A stretch of 64,000 bases of DNA, taken from Microbacterium nanhaiense (GTDB lineage: Bacteria; Actinomycetota; Actinomycetes; Actinomycetales; Microbacteriaceae). Location: NCBI RefSeq assembly GCF_014646015.1, contig NZ_BMMQ01000009.1, forward strand, positions 1 to 64,000, read 5' to 3'. Shown here piece by piece: positions 8,832 to 18,446 of the stretch. Position numbers and translations under genes: made by a program. Below the pieces are notes generated by a model. The model did not search any database. It saw nothing but the letters and a program-made list of their open reading frames with translations, and was not told where the DNA came from. Each line of letters opens with the position of its first letter. Within the stretch, counting starts at the first letter, position 1.

Positions 8832-9410
8832 GTGGTCCTTGCCCGCTTTCAGACGCCGGTTCGGCCCGCACCAGAATGGGAGCGAAACGAAGCAGGAGAA
8901 TCGCTGTCATTCGCTGCGGTGCCGGCACGACTATCGGTGTTTGGAGCGGTGGTCGCTGTCGTCACACTCTGCGCCGGTGCGCTGGTGAGCGTCCTCGCAA
9001 TCACTGTCGCGCCCGAATCCGGCGCGGCCGCCCGGATGCTCATCGTCGCGGCCGCGCTGTGCCTGTGCCTCCCGCTCGTGTTCCTCGCGAATGCACCGTT
9101 TCGGGCGCGTACCGTGAGCGTCAGCCTCACCTACGATGCGCAGGCCATGACGATCACGGTCGGCGCCGAGTCGCGTCGGTTCCCGCTGCACGACATCACC
9201 GACATCGTCTGGCGCGCGGGCACGGAGTATTCCCGCATCGTCATCAACGGACGAGGCATACGGTGCTCGTTGCTGGCGGGTATCGCTCGCCCCCTCCCCG
9301 GCCTGCGCTCCGATGTGCCGACGGTGAGCGCCGAGTTGCACCGCGCACTCGAGGGCGCCGGATTGTCAGTCTCTGGGACCAAGCCCGGGTATCGCCGCTA
9401 CCAGCGGTGA
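8832..9410 (+). CDS. Small membrane protein with PH-like C-terminal part
   Basis: 192 residues starting at GTG with only a weak ribosome site. Two hydrophobic segments (about residues 33-60 and 67-90) form a hairpin. They are followed by a soluble domain with alternating beta strands (TVSVSLTYDAQAMTITV, RRFPLHDITDIVW) typical of bacterial PH-like domains attached to paired membrane helices. No enzyme motif is present. The gene ends tail to tail with the acetyltransferase gene across 83 bases in which I see nothing. The product is hypothetical and the fold call is an inference. Confidence 0.65.
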   Translation: MVLARFQTPVRPAPEWERNEAGESLSFAAVPARLSVFGAVVAVVTLCAGALVSVLAITVAPESGAAARMLIVAAALCLCLPLVFLANAPFRARTVSVSLTYDAQAMTITVGAESRRFPLHDITDIVWRAGTEYSRIVINGRGIRCSLLAGIARPLPGLRSDVPTVSAELHRALEGAGLSVSGTKPGYRRYQR

Positions 9411-9493
9411 GCAGCCGACATCGCGACGCTGCAGGTGGGCCTTCGTACCCTCAGTTGCATACGAGATCGGCGGCGCTCCGATCGTGCCGCGCG

Positions 9494-10174
9494 TCAGCCC
9501 TCGGTGAACAGATACCCGCGCTCGGCGTCGAAGCCGGCAATCGTGAGCCCGCGGTTCATCAGCACGGCCATCTCGCGGCGGAGGTTCATGCGCCAGGCGT
9601 GCGCCTCGCGCGGGTCGTCGAGGCGCATCTGCTCGACGTCGCTCGGGATCTGCAGCGTCTCGACGACGTCACCGTCGGCCGGATGGGACGCGAGGTCGGC
9701 GAGCGCCCACTTCACGTCGAGGCGGTCGGACTCATCGCCCGCGTCGCCGCCGCCGAAGATCCCGTACTGGTTCACGGCGTAGTTCGTCACGCGCGCGCCG
9801 AGCACCGTCAGGAAAAAATGCGCGTTCCGGGCCACGAGGGGGTCGAAGGTCCACGTGATGTTGCCGACGCCGCGGGACAGGGCCCACTGGCGCTGGTGCT
9901 CCTTCATCTCGCGGCCCCAGCCGCGCCCGCGGAAGTCGGGCAAGAGGGCCGTGATGTGCGAGTGCATCGATCGCGTCGCGGGCGCGCCGAAGAACGCGAC
10001 GGAGGCGCCGACCATGCGGCCCTCGTCGAAGAAGCCGACCGCGTAGTTGCCCGACTGCTGCAGCGCGCGCAGGGTTCCCGCGTCGACGACCCGCTGGGAT
10101 CCGCGGATCGCGTCGAGCACCCCCTGTGCTTCGAGGATCAGTTCAACGCTGTCTAGATCGCGGATCTCACGCAT
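9494..10174 (-). CDS. GNAT-family acetyltransferase (predicted)
   Basis: 226 residues. The N-terminal half shows the GNAT core: SGNYAVGFFDEGRMVGASVAFF, then SHITALLPDFRGRGWGREMK, where the RGRGWG loop would bind the acetyl-CoA pyrophosphate. WTFDPLVARNAHFFLTVLGA follows. The longer C-terminus with KWAL and MNRGLTIAGFD segments places it in the COG3375-like GNAT group. The acceptor is unknown. The ATG at 10174 is preceded by a TACGCT -10, which suggests a short or absent leader. The gene is divergent from purU. Confidence 0.75.
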   Translation of the reverse strand: MREIRDLDSVELILEAQGVLDAIRGSQRVVDAGTLRALQQSGNYAVGFFDEGRMVGASVAFFGAPATRSMHSHITALLPDFRGRGWGREMKEHQRQWALSRGVGNITWTFDPLVARNAHFFLTVLGARVTNYAVNQYGIFGGGDAGDESDRLDVKWALADLASHPADGDVVETLQIPSDVEQMRLDDPREAHAWRMNLRREMAVLMNRGLTIAGFDAERGYLFTEG

Positions 10175-10235
10175 GAATCCCAGCGTAGACCCCGTGAGCG
10201 CATGCGTGCCTCGCGGGGCGGCCCGTGGCGCCCAA

Positions 10236-10241
10236 TAGACT
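10236..10241 (+). promoter_or_regulatory. -10 element of purU
   Basis: TAGACT, the commonest -10 form in this window, lies 29 bases before the purU start. Confidence 0.5.
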
Positions 10242-10270
10242 GAGTCGGGAGCGCCCACGAGAGGACCCCC

Positions 10271-11152
<882 letters not shown>

Positions 11153-11208
11153 GGCTCGTCGCCCTGTCCGACTCGTCGCGCGCCCGAGCGCCTCGCTTCC
11201 TGCCCTCC

Positions 11209-11214
11209 TAGACT
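11209..11214 (+). promoter_or_regulatory. -10 element of the Pr6Pr gene
   Basis: TAGACT 27 bases before the GTG start at 11241, with GGGAGGG as the ribosome site between them. Confidence 0.5.
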
Positions 11215-11240
11215 CGGTAGGAGCTGCGACGGGAGGGCGT

Positions 11241-11909
11241 GTGACGGCACGGGCATGGTTCGGCATCACGAGGCTCGCGATGGCGGCCGCGTGCGCCGTG
11301 TCGCTCGTGCATCGCCAGCTGTGGGGGCTGAACTCGCAGACCATCGCCGGGCAGAACTTCTTCTCCTACCTGACGATCCAATCGAACATCGCCTTCCTCG
11401 CGCTCGCGGTCGTCGGCGGGATCATCGCCCTGCGCCGGGAGGAGGATCCGGGCTGGCTCACCGACATCCGCACCGCCGTGCTGAGCTGGACGATCACGGC
11501 CGGGCTCGTGTTCGCGCTGCTCGTCTGGCAGGCGGGCCTGCGGGGCGTGCCGATGACCGTCCCCTGGTCCGACGTGGTGCTGCACTTCGTCCTGCCCGTG
11601 TTCAGCATCGCCGGCTGGATCATCGGCCCCGGCCGCCGGCGCGCGCGCTGGCGCGTCGTCGCGCTCGTGGTCGCGTACCCGATCGCCTGGGGACTGGTGA
11701 CGCTGTGGCGGGGCCAGCGGATCGGCTGGTACCCCTACTACTTCCTCGACCCGCGCCAGGTGTCCGGGTTCGCCGAGTTTTCCCTCACCTGTGCCTTCGC
11801 GCTCGGAGTGTTCGTGGGCGTCGCGTGCGGCCTCATCGCCCTCAGCCGGTTCCACACGGTGAGGCCGCGAGAACCGATCCATCACAACGCGCGCAGGCTC
11901 GATATGTAG
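11241..11909 (+). CDS. Pr6Pr-family membrane protein
   Basis: 222 residues with about six membrane helices. The conserved block NFFSYLTIQSNIAFLAL, plus later WSDVVLHFVLPV and IGWYPYYFLDP, matches the Pr6Pr family of six-helix bacterial membrane proteins of unknown function. GTG start with GGGAGGG upstream. The stop lies one base from the stop of the convergent amine oxidase gene. No partner gene is evident. Confidence 0.8.
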   Translation: MTARAWFGITRLAMAAACAVSLVHRQLWGLNSQTIAGQNFFSYLTIQSNIAFLALAVVGGIIALRREEDPGWLTDIRTAVLSWTITAGLVFALLVWQAGLRGVPMTVPWSDVVLHFVLPVFSIAGWIIGPGRRRARWRVVALVVAYPIAWGLVTLWRGQRIGWYPYYFLDPRQVSGFAEFSLTCAFALGVFVGVACGLIALSRFHTVRPREPIHHNARRLDM

Positions 11910-11910
11910 C

Positions 11911-13380
11911 TCAGGCGCCGTCGGCGGGCGGATCCGCGAACGGGGCGAGCGACGCCCTCGCGAGCTCGTGGAGCTCGTCGTCCGCGAGCTCCGCGAGACC
12001 GCGGGCGTCGCGTCCGCCGACGAGGCCGACGAGGATCGGCTCACCCGTGGTCGGGAGCAGGTTGATCCAGGTGCGGATCACCGGAGGAGCGGAGGTCTCG
12101 CCGTCCGGCTGCTCGCCCTCGGTCGCGTCGCCCTCCGGCTCCCCGGCCGAAGGCTCCTCGGTCGCCGCATCGTCGCCGATCGGCCCGACCAGCTGCCAGA
12201 CGCCCGCCGTCGTCTCCCAGAACGGCGTCTCGTATCGCAGCCAGACAGCCTCCATGTGTCCCATCTCGAGCGCGGAGATCGCCCCGCGGTGCTCGAACGG
12301 AAGCGGCGGCTCGAAGCCGATCGCGTCGGTCTGCAGCACGCCGATCGGCACCGTGACGATCAGCCGGTCGACGGTGATCGACTCGCCGGAGGCGAAGCGC
12401 ACGCTCACGCCCTCCTCGTCGTAGCTGATGTTCGAGACCACGGTCGACAGGGTCACGTCGACATCGCCCAGGGCGTCCTCCACGAAGGGTGCCACGTCGC
12501 TCACGAGGGCCGTGTGTGGCTCGGCGGGCAGCTCGGGCGCGTACCAGCTCGACGCGGTCTCGGGATCGATGCCCGTGAACGCCGAATAGCCGTCGAGGGC
12601 AGCGCGGAGCTCGTCGGAGAGCTCCTCGCCCAGCGCCTCGGCGAGCGGCGTGTCGGCGCTCGCCTCGCGCGCCGTCGCGAGGGCCTTCGCGATCTGCTCG
12701 GTGCTTGGCGCGTCGACCTCTCCGTCGGCTCCGATGCCGGCACGACCGTCGACGTCGACGGAACCCACGCCGACGAGGGCCAGCTTCGCGGCCGCTTGAT
12801 CGTCGGGGGCGAACAGCCAGGCCCCGTGCTGGGGCGGCACCGGCCAGTCGTCGGTAGCCTCCGTCGCGAGGCGGCCGCCGATGCGGTCGCGCGCCTCGAT
12901 GACGGTAACGGCGAAGCCCCCCTCCGCGAGCAGCCCGGCGGCCGCGGATCCCGCGATCCCCGCTCCCACGACCGCGATGCGCTCGCCGTCGTCCGCCAGC
13001 TCGGCGAGCTGCGCGGCGGCGCGGCGGCCCTCGTCGGCGGCCCCCGCGACCGTGCCCGGTCGCTCGGTGCTCGTCGCCTCTCCCGCGAAGAAGACCCGGT
13101 CCATGAGCGGCGCCGCGAGCGCCGCCCGCTCGACGCTCGTCACGCCCGCGGGCGTGACGCTGCGCGCACCGAAGGCATACGGATCCGCGGCCCAGGCCGT
13201 TCGGAACATCGCCGCCGCCTCGGGGATCTCACCGACGGGGGTGGGATCGACCGTCGGCTCCGGGGTCTTCGAGGGCTCGACCGGCTTCGGCTCCGGCTCA
13301 TCGGGCGTGCACGAGGCGAGCAGGAGGGCGAGAGCGCCGGCTCCGGCGCCCGCGAAGAGCGTGCGGCGTGTGATCCTCAT
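11911..13380 (-). CDS. Circularly permuted flavin amine oxidase-like lipoprotein
   Basis: 489 residues. The N-terminus carries a twin-arginine start (TRRTLF) and a lipobox LASC with Cys24, so the folded, FAD-loaded protein is probably exported by Tat and anchored outside the membrane. A proline/glutamate linker follows. The order of the catalytic fold is unusual. Residues 62-125 hold the block that normally ends monoamine oxidases ([26 protein letters not shown]). Only then comes the FAD-binding start [10 protein letters not shown] (135-144) with E162 and DRIGGR (165-170), then [13 protein letters not shown] and a terminal [16 protein letters not shown] segment. So the canonical C-terminus has been moved to the front. 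The flavin enzyme superfamily is clear; the substrate (amines, amino acids) is unknown. Confidence 0.85.
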   Translation of the reverse strand: MRITRRTLFAGAGAGALALLLASCTPDEPEPKPVEPSKTPEPTVDPTPVGEIPEAAAMFRTAWAADPYAFGARSVTPAGVTSVERAALAAPLMDRVFFAGEATSTERPGTVAGAADEGRRAAAQLAELADDGERIAVVGAGIAGSAAAGLLAEGGFAVTVIEARDRIGGRLATEATDDWPVPPQHGAWLFAPDDQAAAKLALVGVGSVDVDGRAGIGADGEVDAPSTEQIAKALATAREASADTPLAEALGEELSDELRAALDGYSAFTGIDPETASSWYAPELPAEPHTALVSDVAPFVEDALGDVDVTLSTVVSNISYDEEGVSVRFASGESITVDRLIVTVPIGVLQTDAIGFEPPLPFEHRGAISALEMGHMEAVWLRYETPFWETTAGVWQLVGPIGDDAATEEPSAGEPEGDATEGEQPDGETSAPPVIRTWINLLPTTGEPILVGLVGGRDARGLAELADDELHELARASLAPFADPPADGA

Positions 13381-13388
13381 CGATCGCA

Positions 13389-13394
13389 AGGTTA
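13389..13394 (-). promoter_or_regulatory. -10 element of the amine oxidase gene
   Basis: TAACCT on the minus strand, eight bases before the ATG at 13380, compatible with a leaderless transcript. Confidence 0.35.
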
Positions 13395-13502
13395 CCCGCG
13401 CCGCGCCCCGCGCGCGCGACTCGTGTTCCCGCGCGCCCGGACATCGGATCCATCTTCGTCTTCTTCCCCGTCCCATCCGCCGATCCGCACGATTGACGCG
13501 CG

Positions 13503-13517
13503 AGACGTCGGATGTCT
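13503..13517 (+). promoter_or_regulatory. Candidate operator of the fuconate GntR regulator
   Basis: AGACGTCGGATGTCT is a near-perfect 15-base palindrome that touches the -10 element of the fuconate dehydratase operon. Related sites occur at 17540-17554, 17603-17617 and 19133-19147, all at genes of the same pathway. Its position would block RNA polymerase. Confidence 0.5.
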
Positions 13518-13522
13518 ACGCT
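13517..13522 (+). promoter_or_regulatory. -10 element of fucD operon
   Basis: TACGCT 27 bases before the GTG start, overlapping the last base of the palindrome above. Confidence 0.45.
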
Positions 13523-13549
13523 GGAGTCACAGACCCTCAAGGAGCGCGT

Positions 13550-14830
13550 GTGAGCACCATCGTCAGCGTCGACACCATCGATATCCGATTCCCCACGTCC
13601 GAGCACCTTGACGGCTCGGACGCGATGAACCCGGATCCCGACTACTCGGCCGCCTACCTGCGCGTCACGACTGACGCGGGCGACGGACACGAGGGGCACG
13701 GCTTCGTCTTCACGATTGGCCGCGGCAACGACGTGCAGACGGCCGCCATCCGGGCCCTCACTCCCCACCTCGAGGGGCGCGCCGTCGAGGAGATCCTCGA
13801 CGATATGGGCAGCTTCTGGCGCGAGCTCGTGTGGGATTCGCAGCTGCGCTGGCTCGGCCCCGAGAAGGGCGTCATGCACATGGCGATCGGGGCCGTCGTC
13901 AACGCCATGTGGGATCTCAAGGCGAAGCGGGCCGGTCTCCCCCTCTGGCAGCTCCTCGGCCGTATGAGCCCGGAGGAGATCGTCGACCTCGTCGACTTCC
14001 GCTATCTCACCGACGCCATGACGCGCGAGGACGCGCTCGGGATCCTCCACGCCGCCGAGGCGGGCCGAGCCGAACGCGAGGAACACCTGCTCGCGAGCGG
14101 CTACCCCGCCTACACGACGACGCCCGGATGGCTCGGATACTCCGACGAGAAGCTCGTTCGACTGTGCCGCGAGGCCGTCGAGGACGGCTTCGGCATGATC
14201 AAGCTGAAGGTCGGCGGAAACGTCGAGGACGACGTGCGCCGCATGCGCCTGGCCCGCGACACCGTCGGGCCGGACATCCGGATCGGCACCGACGCCAACC
14301 AGCGCTGGGACGTCGACGAGGCCATCGCGTGGATGGAGCACCTGCGCGAGTTCGACGTCGCGTGGATCGAGGAGCCCACGAGTCCCGACGACGTGCTCGG
14401 CCACGCCGCCATCGCGCGGGGCGTCGCGCCCATCCCCGTCGCGACCGGCGAGCACTCCGGCGGGCGCGTCATGTTCAAGCAGATGCTGCAGGCCGGATCC
14501 CTCAGCGTGCTGCAGATCGACGCCTCGCGCGTGGCGGGCGTCAACGAGAACATCGCCATCCTGCTGCTCGCCGCGAAGTTCGGCGTGCCCGTCTGCCCGC
14601 ACGCCGGCGGCGTCGGCCTGTGCGAGGCGGTCCAGCACCTCTCGATGTTCGACTACGTCGCCGTCAGCGGAACGATGACCGGCCGCGTCATCGAATACGT
14701 CGATCACCTGCACGAGCACTTCGTGACCCCCACGAACGTGTCGGGCGGCGTCTACCACGCCCCCACCACCCCCGGAAACGGCATGGAGATGCTTGCCTCC
14801 AGCCGAGAGGAGTACACCTTCAATGCCTGA
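13550..14830 (+). CDS. fucD: L-fuconate dehydratase
   Basis: A 426-residue enolase-superfamily enzyme that dehydrates L-fuconate to 2-keto-3-deoxy-L-fuconate in the cytoplasm. Key residues fall where they do in characterised FucD: the lysine pair in MIKLKVGGN, the metal ligands in GTDANQRWD and [11 protein letters not shown]301 in ATGEHSGG, and H351 in [14 protein letters not shown] start with AAGGAG six bases ahead. It is the first gene of a two-gene operon, overlapping the aldo/keto reductase gene by eight bases. The pathway continues on the opposite strand from 15948. Regulation by the nearby GntR protein is suggested by the palindrome at the promoter. Confidence 0.93.
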   Translation: MSTIVSVDTIDIRFPTSEHLDGSDAMNPDPDYSAAYLRVTTDAGDGHEGHGFVFTIGRGNDVQTAAIRALTPHLEGRAVEEILDDMGSFWRELVWDSQLRWLGPEKGVMHMAIGAVVNAMWDLKAKRAGLPLWQLLGRMSPEEIVDLVDFRYLTDAMTREDALGILHAAEAGRAEREEHLLASGYPAYTTTPGWLGYSDEKLVRLCREAVEDGFGMIKLKVGGNVEDDVRRMRLARDTVGPDIRIGTDANQRWDVDEAIAWMEHLREFDVAWIEEPTSPDDVLGHAAIARGVAPIPVATGEHSGGRVMFKQMLQAGSLSVLQIDASRVAGVNENIAILLLAAKFGVPVCPHAGGVGLCEAVQHLSMFDYVAVSGTMTGRVIEYVDHLHEHFVTPTNVSGGVYHAPTTPGNGMEMLASSREEYTFNA

Positions 14831-15806
14831 GCCCATTTCGCAGCGTAGCGAGCTGGTCCTGCCGACGCTCGGTTACGGGGCCGCGAACCTCGGGAACCTC
14901 CACCGCGCGCTCAGCGACGACGAGGCCCACGAGGTCCTCGAGGCCGCGTGGGACGCGGGGATCCGCTACTACGACACGGCACCCCACTACGGCATCGGCA
15001 CCTCCGAGCGCCGCCTCGGCGCCTTCCTCGCGACGAAGCCGCGCGAGGAGTACGTGGTCTCGACCAAGGCGGGACGCCTGCTCGTCCCCAACGAGGACTA
15101 CGCCGGCGAGCTCGACACGGCGCACGACTTCCACGTGCCGGCGACGGTGCGCCGCCACTGGGACGCGTCGCCCGACGGCATCCGCCGCTCGCTCGAGGAG
15201 TCGCTCAAGCGCATGGGGCTCGACCGCATCGACCTGCTCTACCTGCACGACCCGGATCGCTCGGAGGATCCGGACCGCGAACTGCAGTTCGGATCCGATG
15301 GCATCAACGCGCTCAAGGCCGAGGGCCTCGTGCGCGCCTCGGGTCTCGGATCCATGTCGGCTGAGACGCTCGCTCGCGGCGCGGAGTCGGGCGAGCTCGA
15401 CGTGCTCATGGTCGCGGGGCGCCTGACGCTGCTCGAGCAGCCCGCGCTCGCCGACACCATCCCGGCCTGCGAGCGGACGGGGACGGGCATCGTCGCGGCA
15501 TCCGTGTTCAACTCCGGCCTCCTCGCCCGCGAGAACCCCGCCGACAACCCGCGCTACGAGTACGGCGAGGCGCCGAGCGAGATCCTCGCGAAGGCGACGC
15601 GCATCGCCGAGATCAGCCGCTCGCACGGGGTGCCGTTGCCGGCCGCCGCCCTGCAGTACACCCTGCGCTTCGCGCCCATCGGATCCGTCGTCGCGGGATC
15701 CAGCCGCCCCGAGCAGATCCGCCAGAACGCCGAGTGGATGAACCTCGACATCCCCGACGAGCTGTGGGCGGAGCTGGCCGCCGAGGGCCTGATCCCGTCC
15801 GCCTGA
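14823..15806 (+). CDS. Aldo/keto reductase, probable L-fucose dehydrogenase
   Basis: A 327-residue AKR that probably oxidises L-fucose (or a related aldose such as D-arabinose or L-galactose) to the 1,5-lactone with NAD(P)+. The AKR tetrad is visible: D51 and Y56 in [10 protein letters not shown]82 in STKAGR, H142 in LYLHDPDR. The C-terminal cofactor loop [16 protein letters not shown] is present. The assignment to L-fucose rests on the group (D-threo-aldose 1-dehydrogenase type) and on its co-operonic fuconate dehydratase. A strong terminator follows. Confidence 0.85.
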   Translation: MPEPISQRSELVLPTLGYGAANLGNLHRALSDDEAHEVLEAAWDAGIRYYDTAPHYGIGTSERRLGAFLATKPREEYVVSTKAGRLLVPNEDYAGELDTAHDFHVPATVRRHWDASPDGIRRSLEESLKRMGLDRIDLLYLHDPDRSEDPDRELQFGSDGINALKAEGLVRASGLGSMSAETLARGAESGELDVLMVAGRLTLLEQPALADTIPACERTGTGIVAASVFNSGLLARENPADNPRYEYGEAPSEILAKATRIAEISRSHGVPLPAAALQYTLRFAPIGSVVAGSSRPEQIRQNAEWMNLDIPDELWAELAAEGLIPSA

Positions 15807-15812
15807 CGCGAC

Positions 15813-15850
15813 AGCGCCCCCGGATCCATCGAGGATCCGGGGGCGCTTTT
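15813..15850 (+). terminator. Rho-independent terminator
   Basis: A perfect 15-base stem AGCGCCCCCGGATCC / GGATCCGGGGGCGCT with a five-base loop and a TTTT tail, seven bases after the aldo/keto reductase stop. Confidence 0.9.
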
Positions 15851-15870
15851 CATCGTTTTCTCAACCGGTC

Positions 15871-15925
15871 ATCATGTCTCCGACGAATCATCCGTCGTCG
15901 CGGGATGATTCGTCGGAGACATGAT
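15871..15925. repeat. REP-like intergenic palindrome, copy 1
   Basis: A perfect 23-base inverted repeat (left arm starts ATCATGTCTCCGACGAATCA) with a nine-base centre. A diverged second copy is at 61354-61412, also between convergent genes. Confidence 0.75.
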
Positions 15926-15947
15926 GAGTTGTCGGGGAAGGGATGAG

Positions 15948-16694
15948 TTAGTCACCCACGGGCCGCAGGCGCAGGCCCTGCATTCCGCCGTCGACCGCGA
16001 GGGAGGTGCCGGTCGTGGATCCGGCGCGCGGGCTCGCGAGGTAGGCGACGGCGTCGGCGACCTCCTCGGCCGCGACGAGCCGGCCGTGCGGCTGGCGCGC
16101 GTTGAGCGCCGCGCGCTCGGCGGCGGGATCCTCGGCGGAGTCGAGCAGGCGACCCACCCAGGGCGTGTCCGCGGTGCCGGGGTTCACGCAGTTGACGCGG
16201 ATGCCCTCGCGGAGGTGATCGGCGGCCATCTGCAGCGTGAGCGACAGCACCGCTCCCTTCGTCGCCCCGTAGATCGCGCGGGCGGGGAGGCCCGCCGTTG
16301 CCGCGACCGAACAGGTGTTGACGATCGCCGCGGCGCTCGACTGGCGCAGGTACGGCAGCGCGGCGCGCGAGACGCGCACGGCGCCGACGACGTTCACGTC
16401 GAAGACGCGGTGCCACTCCTCGTCCGCGCCGTCCTCGATCGTGCCCTGGGCGCCGATGCCGGCGTTGTTCACGACGATGTCGATCCCGCCGAAGTCGGCC
16501 GCCGCGGCGTCGACGCCCGCGCGCACGCTGGCGTCGTCGGTGACGTCGACGCGGTAGGCGTCGACGAGGTCCGGCGTGATCGCGCGGTCGAAGATCGCCA
16601 CGCGGGCTCCCTCCTCGCGGAGGCGCGCGACGACCGCGGCGCCGATTCCGCTGGCGCCGCCCGTGACGATCGCCCGCAGGCCCTCGAAGCTCAC
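15948..16694 (-). CDS. SDR dehydrogenase, probable 2-keto-3-deoxy-L-fuconate 4-dehydrogenase
   Basis: A 248-residue classical short-chain dehydrogenase. NAD+ site GGASGIG (12-18), NNAG (76-79), catalytic Y142 and K146 in YGATKG, and a C-terminal LAVDGGMQG. In the oxidative L-fucose route this step makes 2,4-diketo-3-deoxy-L-fuconate, the substrate of the hydrolase encoded just upstream. The GTG start overlaps the stop of that gene by four bases (GTGA), so the two enzymes are made together. The substrate is assigned from the neighbourhood. Confidence 0.85.
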   Translation of the reverse strand: MSFEGLRAIVTGGASGIGAAVVARLREEGARVAIFDRAITPDLVDAYRVDVTDDASVRAGVDAAAADFGGIDIVVNNAGIGAQGTIEDGADEEWHRVFDVNVVGAVRVSRAALPYLRQSSAAAIVNTCSVAATAGLPARAIYGATKGAVLSLTLQMAADHLREGIRVNCVNPGTADTPWVGRLLDSAEDPAAERAALNARQPHGRLVAAEEVADAVAYLASPRAGSTTGTSLAVDGGMQGLRLRPVGD

Positions 16695-17530
16695 GCGTAC
16701 ACCTGCCTCTGCGATCCGAGCCCCTCGATGTCGAGTTCGACGACGTCGCCGGCCTTCAGATACGGGAAGCGACCCGACAGCGCGACGCCCTCCGGCGTGC
16801 CGGTCATGATCACGTCGCCCGGCTCGAGCACCAGGAATTGCGACAGGTGCCACACGATGTACGGCACGTCGAAGATGAGGTCGCTCGTCGACGAGTCCTG
16901 GCGCGGTTCGCCGTTGACGAAGCTGCGCAGGCGCAGCCGCGAGGCGTCGACCTCGTCGGGGGTCACGAGCCAGGGGCCGAGGGGCGAGAAGCCCGGGCCC
17001 GACTTGCCCTTGCACCACTGCCCGCCCGAGATCTCGATCTGCCACTCGCGCTCCGAGAGGTCGTTGGCGATCGTGAAGCCGGCGATGTGCTCGAGCGACT
17101 GCTCGGGGCCGTCGAGGTAGCTGGCGCGCTTTCCGATGACGATCGCGAGTTCGACCTCCCAGTCGGTCTTCGTGCTGTTCCGCGGGATCTTCACCTCGTC
17201 GTTCGGCCCCACGACGGTGTTGGGCGCCTTCATGAACATGACGAGGTTCTTCGGCGGCTCGGATCCGGACTCCGCGGCGTGCGCCGCGTAGTTCATGCCG
17301 ACGCAGTAGATCGCGCTGGGGCGCGTGATCGGGGCACCGAAGCGCTCGTCGCCGGGCGAGGTCTCCGGCAGGGATCCGGATTCGATCGCCCGGGTCACGC
17401 GGGCGCGGAAGTCCGATTCGAGGAAGGGCCCGTCGATGTCCGCCGTGAGCGGGCTCAGGTCGTAGGTGGTGTCATCGACGACGACAACGGGCTTCTCCGC
17501 GCCCGCTGCGCCACGTCGCGCAAATCGCAT
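16691..17530 (-). CDS. FAH-family hydrolase, probable 2,4-diketo-3-deoxy-L-fuconate hydrolase
   Basis: A 279-residue member of the fumarylacetoacetate hydrolase family. It would cleave 2,4-diketo-3-deoxy-L-fuconate to pyruvate and L-lactate, ending the pathway. The family marks are IYCVGMNYAAHAAESG, the metal-ligand segment TDWEVELAIVIGK, the GFTIANDLSERE loop, and VIMTGTPEGVALS near the C-terminus. The ATG at 17530 has GGAG six bases upstream, so it is preferred over an in-frame ATG at 17545. A candidate operator lies just upstream. Confidence 0.88.
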   Translation of the reverse strand: MRFARRGAAGAEKPVVVVDDTTYDLSPLTADIDGPFLESDFRARVTRAIESGSLPETSPGDERFGAPITRPSAIYCVGMNYAAHAAESGSEPPKNLVMFMKAPNTVVGPNDEVKIPRNSTKTDWEVELAIVIGKRASYLDGPEQSLEHIAGFTIANDLSEREWQIEISGGQWCKGKSGPGFSPLGPWLVTPDEVDASRLRLRSFVNGEPRQDSSTSDLIFDVPYIVWHLSQFLVLEPGDVIMTGTPEGVALSGRFPYLKAGDVVELDIEGLGSQRQVYA

Positions 17531-17539
17531 GGGTTCTCC

Positions 17540-17554
17540 GAACATCCGAGGTTT
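17540..17554 (-). promoter_or_regulatory. Possible GntR operator, weak copy
   Basis: On the minus strand AAACCTCGGATGTTC, 11 of 15 matches to the palindrome at 13503-13517, ten bases before the hydrolase start. Confidence 0.3.
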
Positions 17555-17600
17555 CGAGCCGCTTCGCGCGGTTCACCCCGAGGTTACCACCAGATGAGCG

Positions 17601-18446
17601 TCAAACGTCAGATGTATTTAGCGCATACGCGGCGCGGGCGGTCTCCCCCGAGAGCCTCGCCCACTCCGCATCACTCGCCGCCACGCGCAGCGCATCGAGC
17701 GCACGCGCGACCGGCACGCCGAAGCCGGCCTCCCCCGACACGGGCCAGTCGCTGCCGAACATCGCCCTCTCCGCACCGAAGGCATCGAGCGCGACCCGGT
17801 CGAAGACCCCTGCGACCTCGGCGAACGCGTCGCCCGCCTCGGCGGGGATCCCGGAGCACTTCACGAACACGTTCGGCAGGGCCGCGAGTCCCTCAATGCC
17901 GCGCCGCCACGCGGATCCCTGCGCGCTCGACAGTCCCTCGAGCACCGGGGGCTTGCCCAGGTGGTCAAGCACGATGCGCGTCTCGGGCGCGCGGGACGAC
18001 GCCCGGACGAGGGCCTCGAGCTGGTGCCAGCGCACGCACGCGTCGACGGCGAGCCCGCGGGATCCGATCTCGCGGAGGTCCGAGGCGAACTCCTCCGAGG
18101 CGATGATGTCGGCGGGGCCGTTCTGCAGCGAGGGGCGCACGCCCACGAGCAGCCGCGCGCCCGTCAGCTCGTCGAGCTGCTGTGCGATGTCGCCGCGCGC
18201 CATCTCGACGTGCGCCACGATGCCGCGAAGGCCCGGCCAGTCGAGGCCGGCGACCCAGTCGGCCTCGGCGCGCGCGAAGGCCGGGATGGCGTCCGTCTCG
18301 ACGAAGATCCACTCGCTGATCCGGCCGCCGGCCGTGTCGATGTTGCCCGGCAGGAAGGCGCGGTTGAGCGCCGGCACCTCCTCGAGCCAGGGATGCGGGA
18401 TCTGCTCCGGATCCCACACGTGCACGTGGGAGTCGAGAATCGTCAT
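17601..18446 (-). CDS. Amidohydrolase, probable L-fucono-1,5-lactonase
   Basis: A 281-residue amidohydrolase of the cog3618 type that opens sugar lactones. The N-terminal metal motif is LDSHVHVWDP; later come IVAHVEM, IVLDHLGKPP, VFVKCSG and the terminal metal site MFGSDWPVSG. It would convert L-fucono-1,5-lactone, made by the aldo/keto reductase, to L-fuconate. The start overlaps the GntR gene stop (ATGA), so regulator and lactonase are translated together. A 70-base gap separates it from the hydrolase gene downstream; candidate operators lie at both ends of that gap. Confidence 0.88.
   Translation of the reverse strand: MTILDSHVHVWDPEQIPHPWLEEVPALNRAFLPGNIDTAGGRISEWIFVETDAIPAFARAEADWVAGLDWPGLRGIVAHVEMARGDIAQQLDELTGARLLVGVRPSLQNGPADIIASEEFASDLREIGSRGLAVDACVRWHQLEALVRASSRAPETRIVLDHLGKPPVLEGLSSAQGSAWRRGIEGLAALPNVFVKCSGIPAEAGDAFAEVAGVFDRVALDAFGAERAMFGSDWPVSGEAGFGVPVARALDALRVAASDAEWARLSGETARAAYALNTSDV
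17603..17617 (-). promoter_or_regulatory. Candidate GntR operator at the end of the lactonase gene
   Basis: AAACGTCAGATGTAT (plus-strand reading), 12 of 15 matches to the palindrome at 13503. It overlaps the last codons of the lactonase and would control an internal promoter for the hydrolase/SDR pair. Confidence 0.35.
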
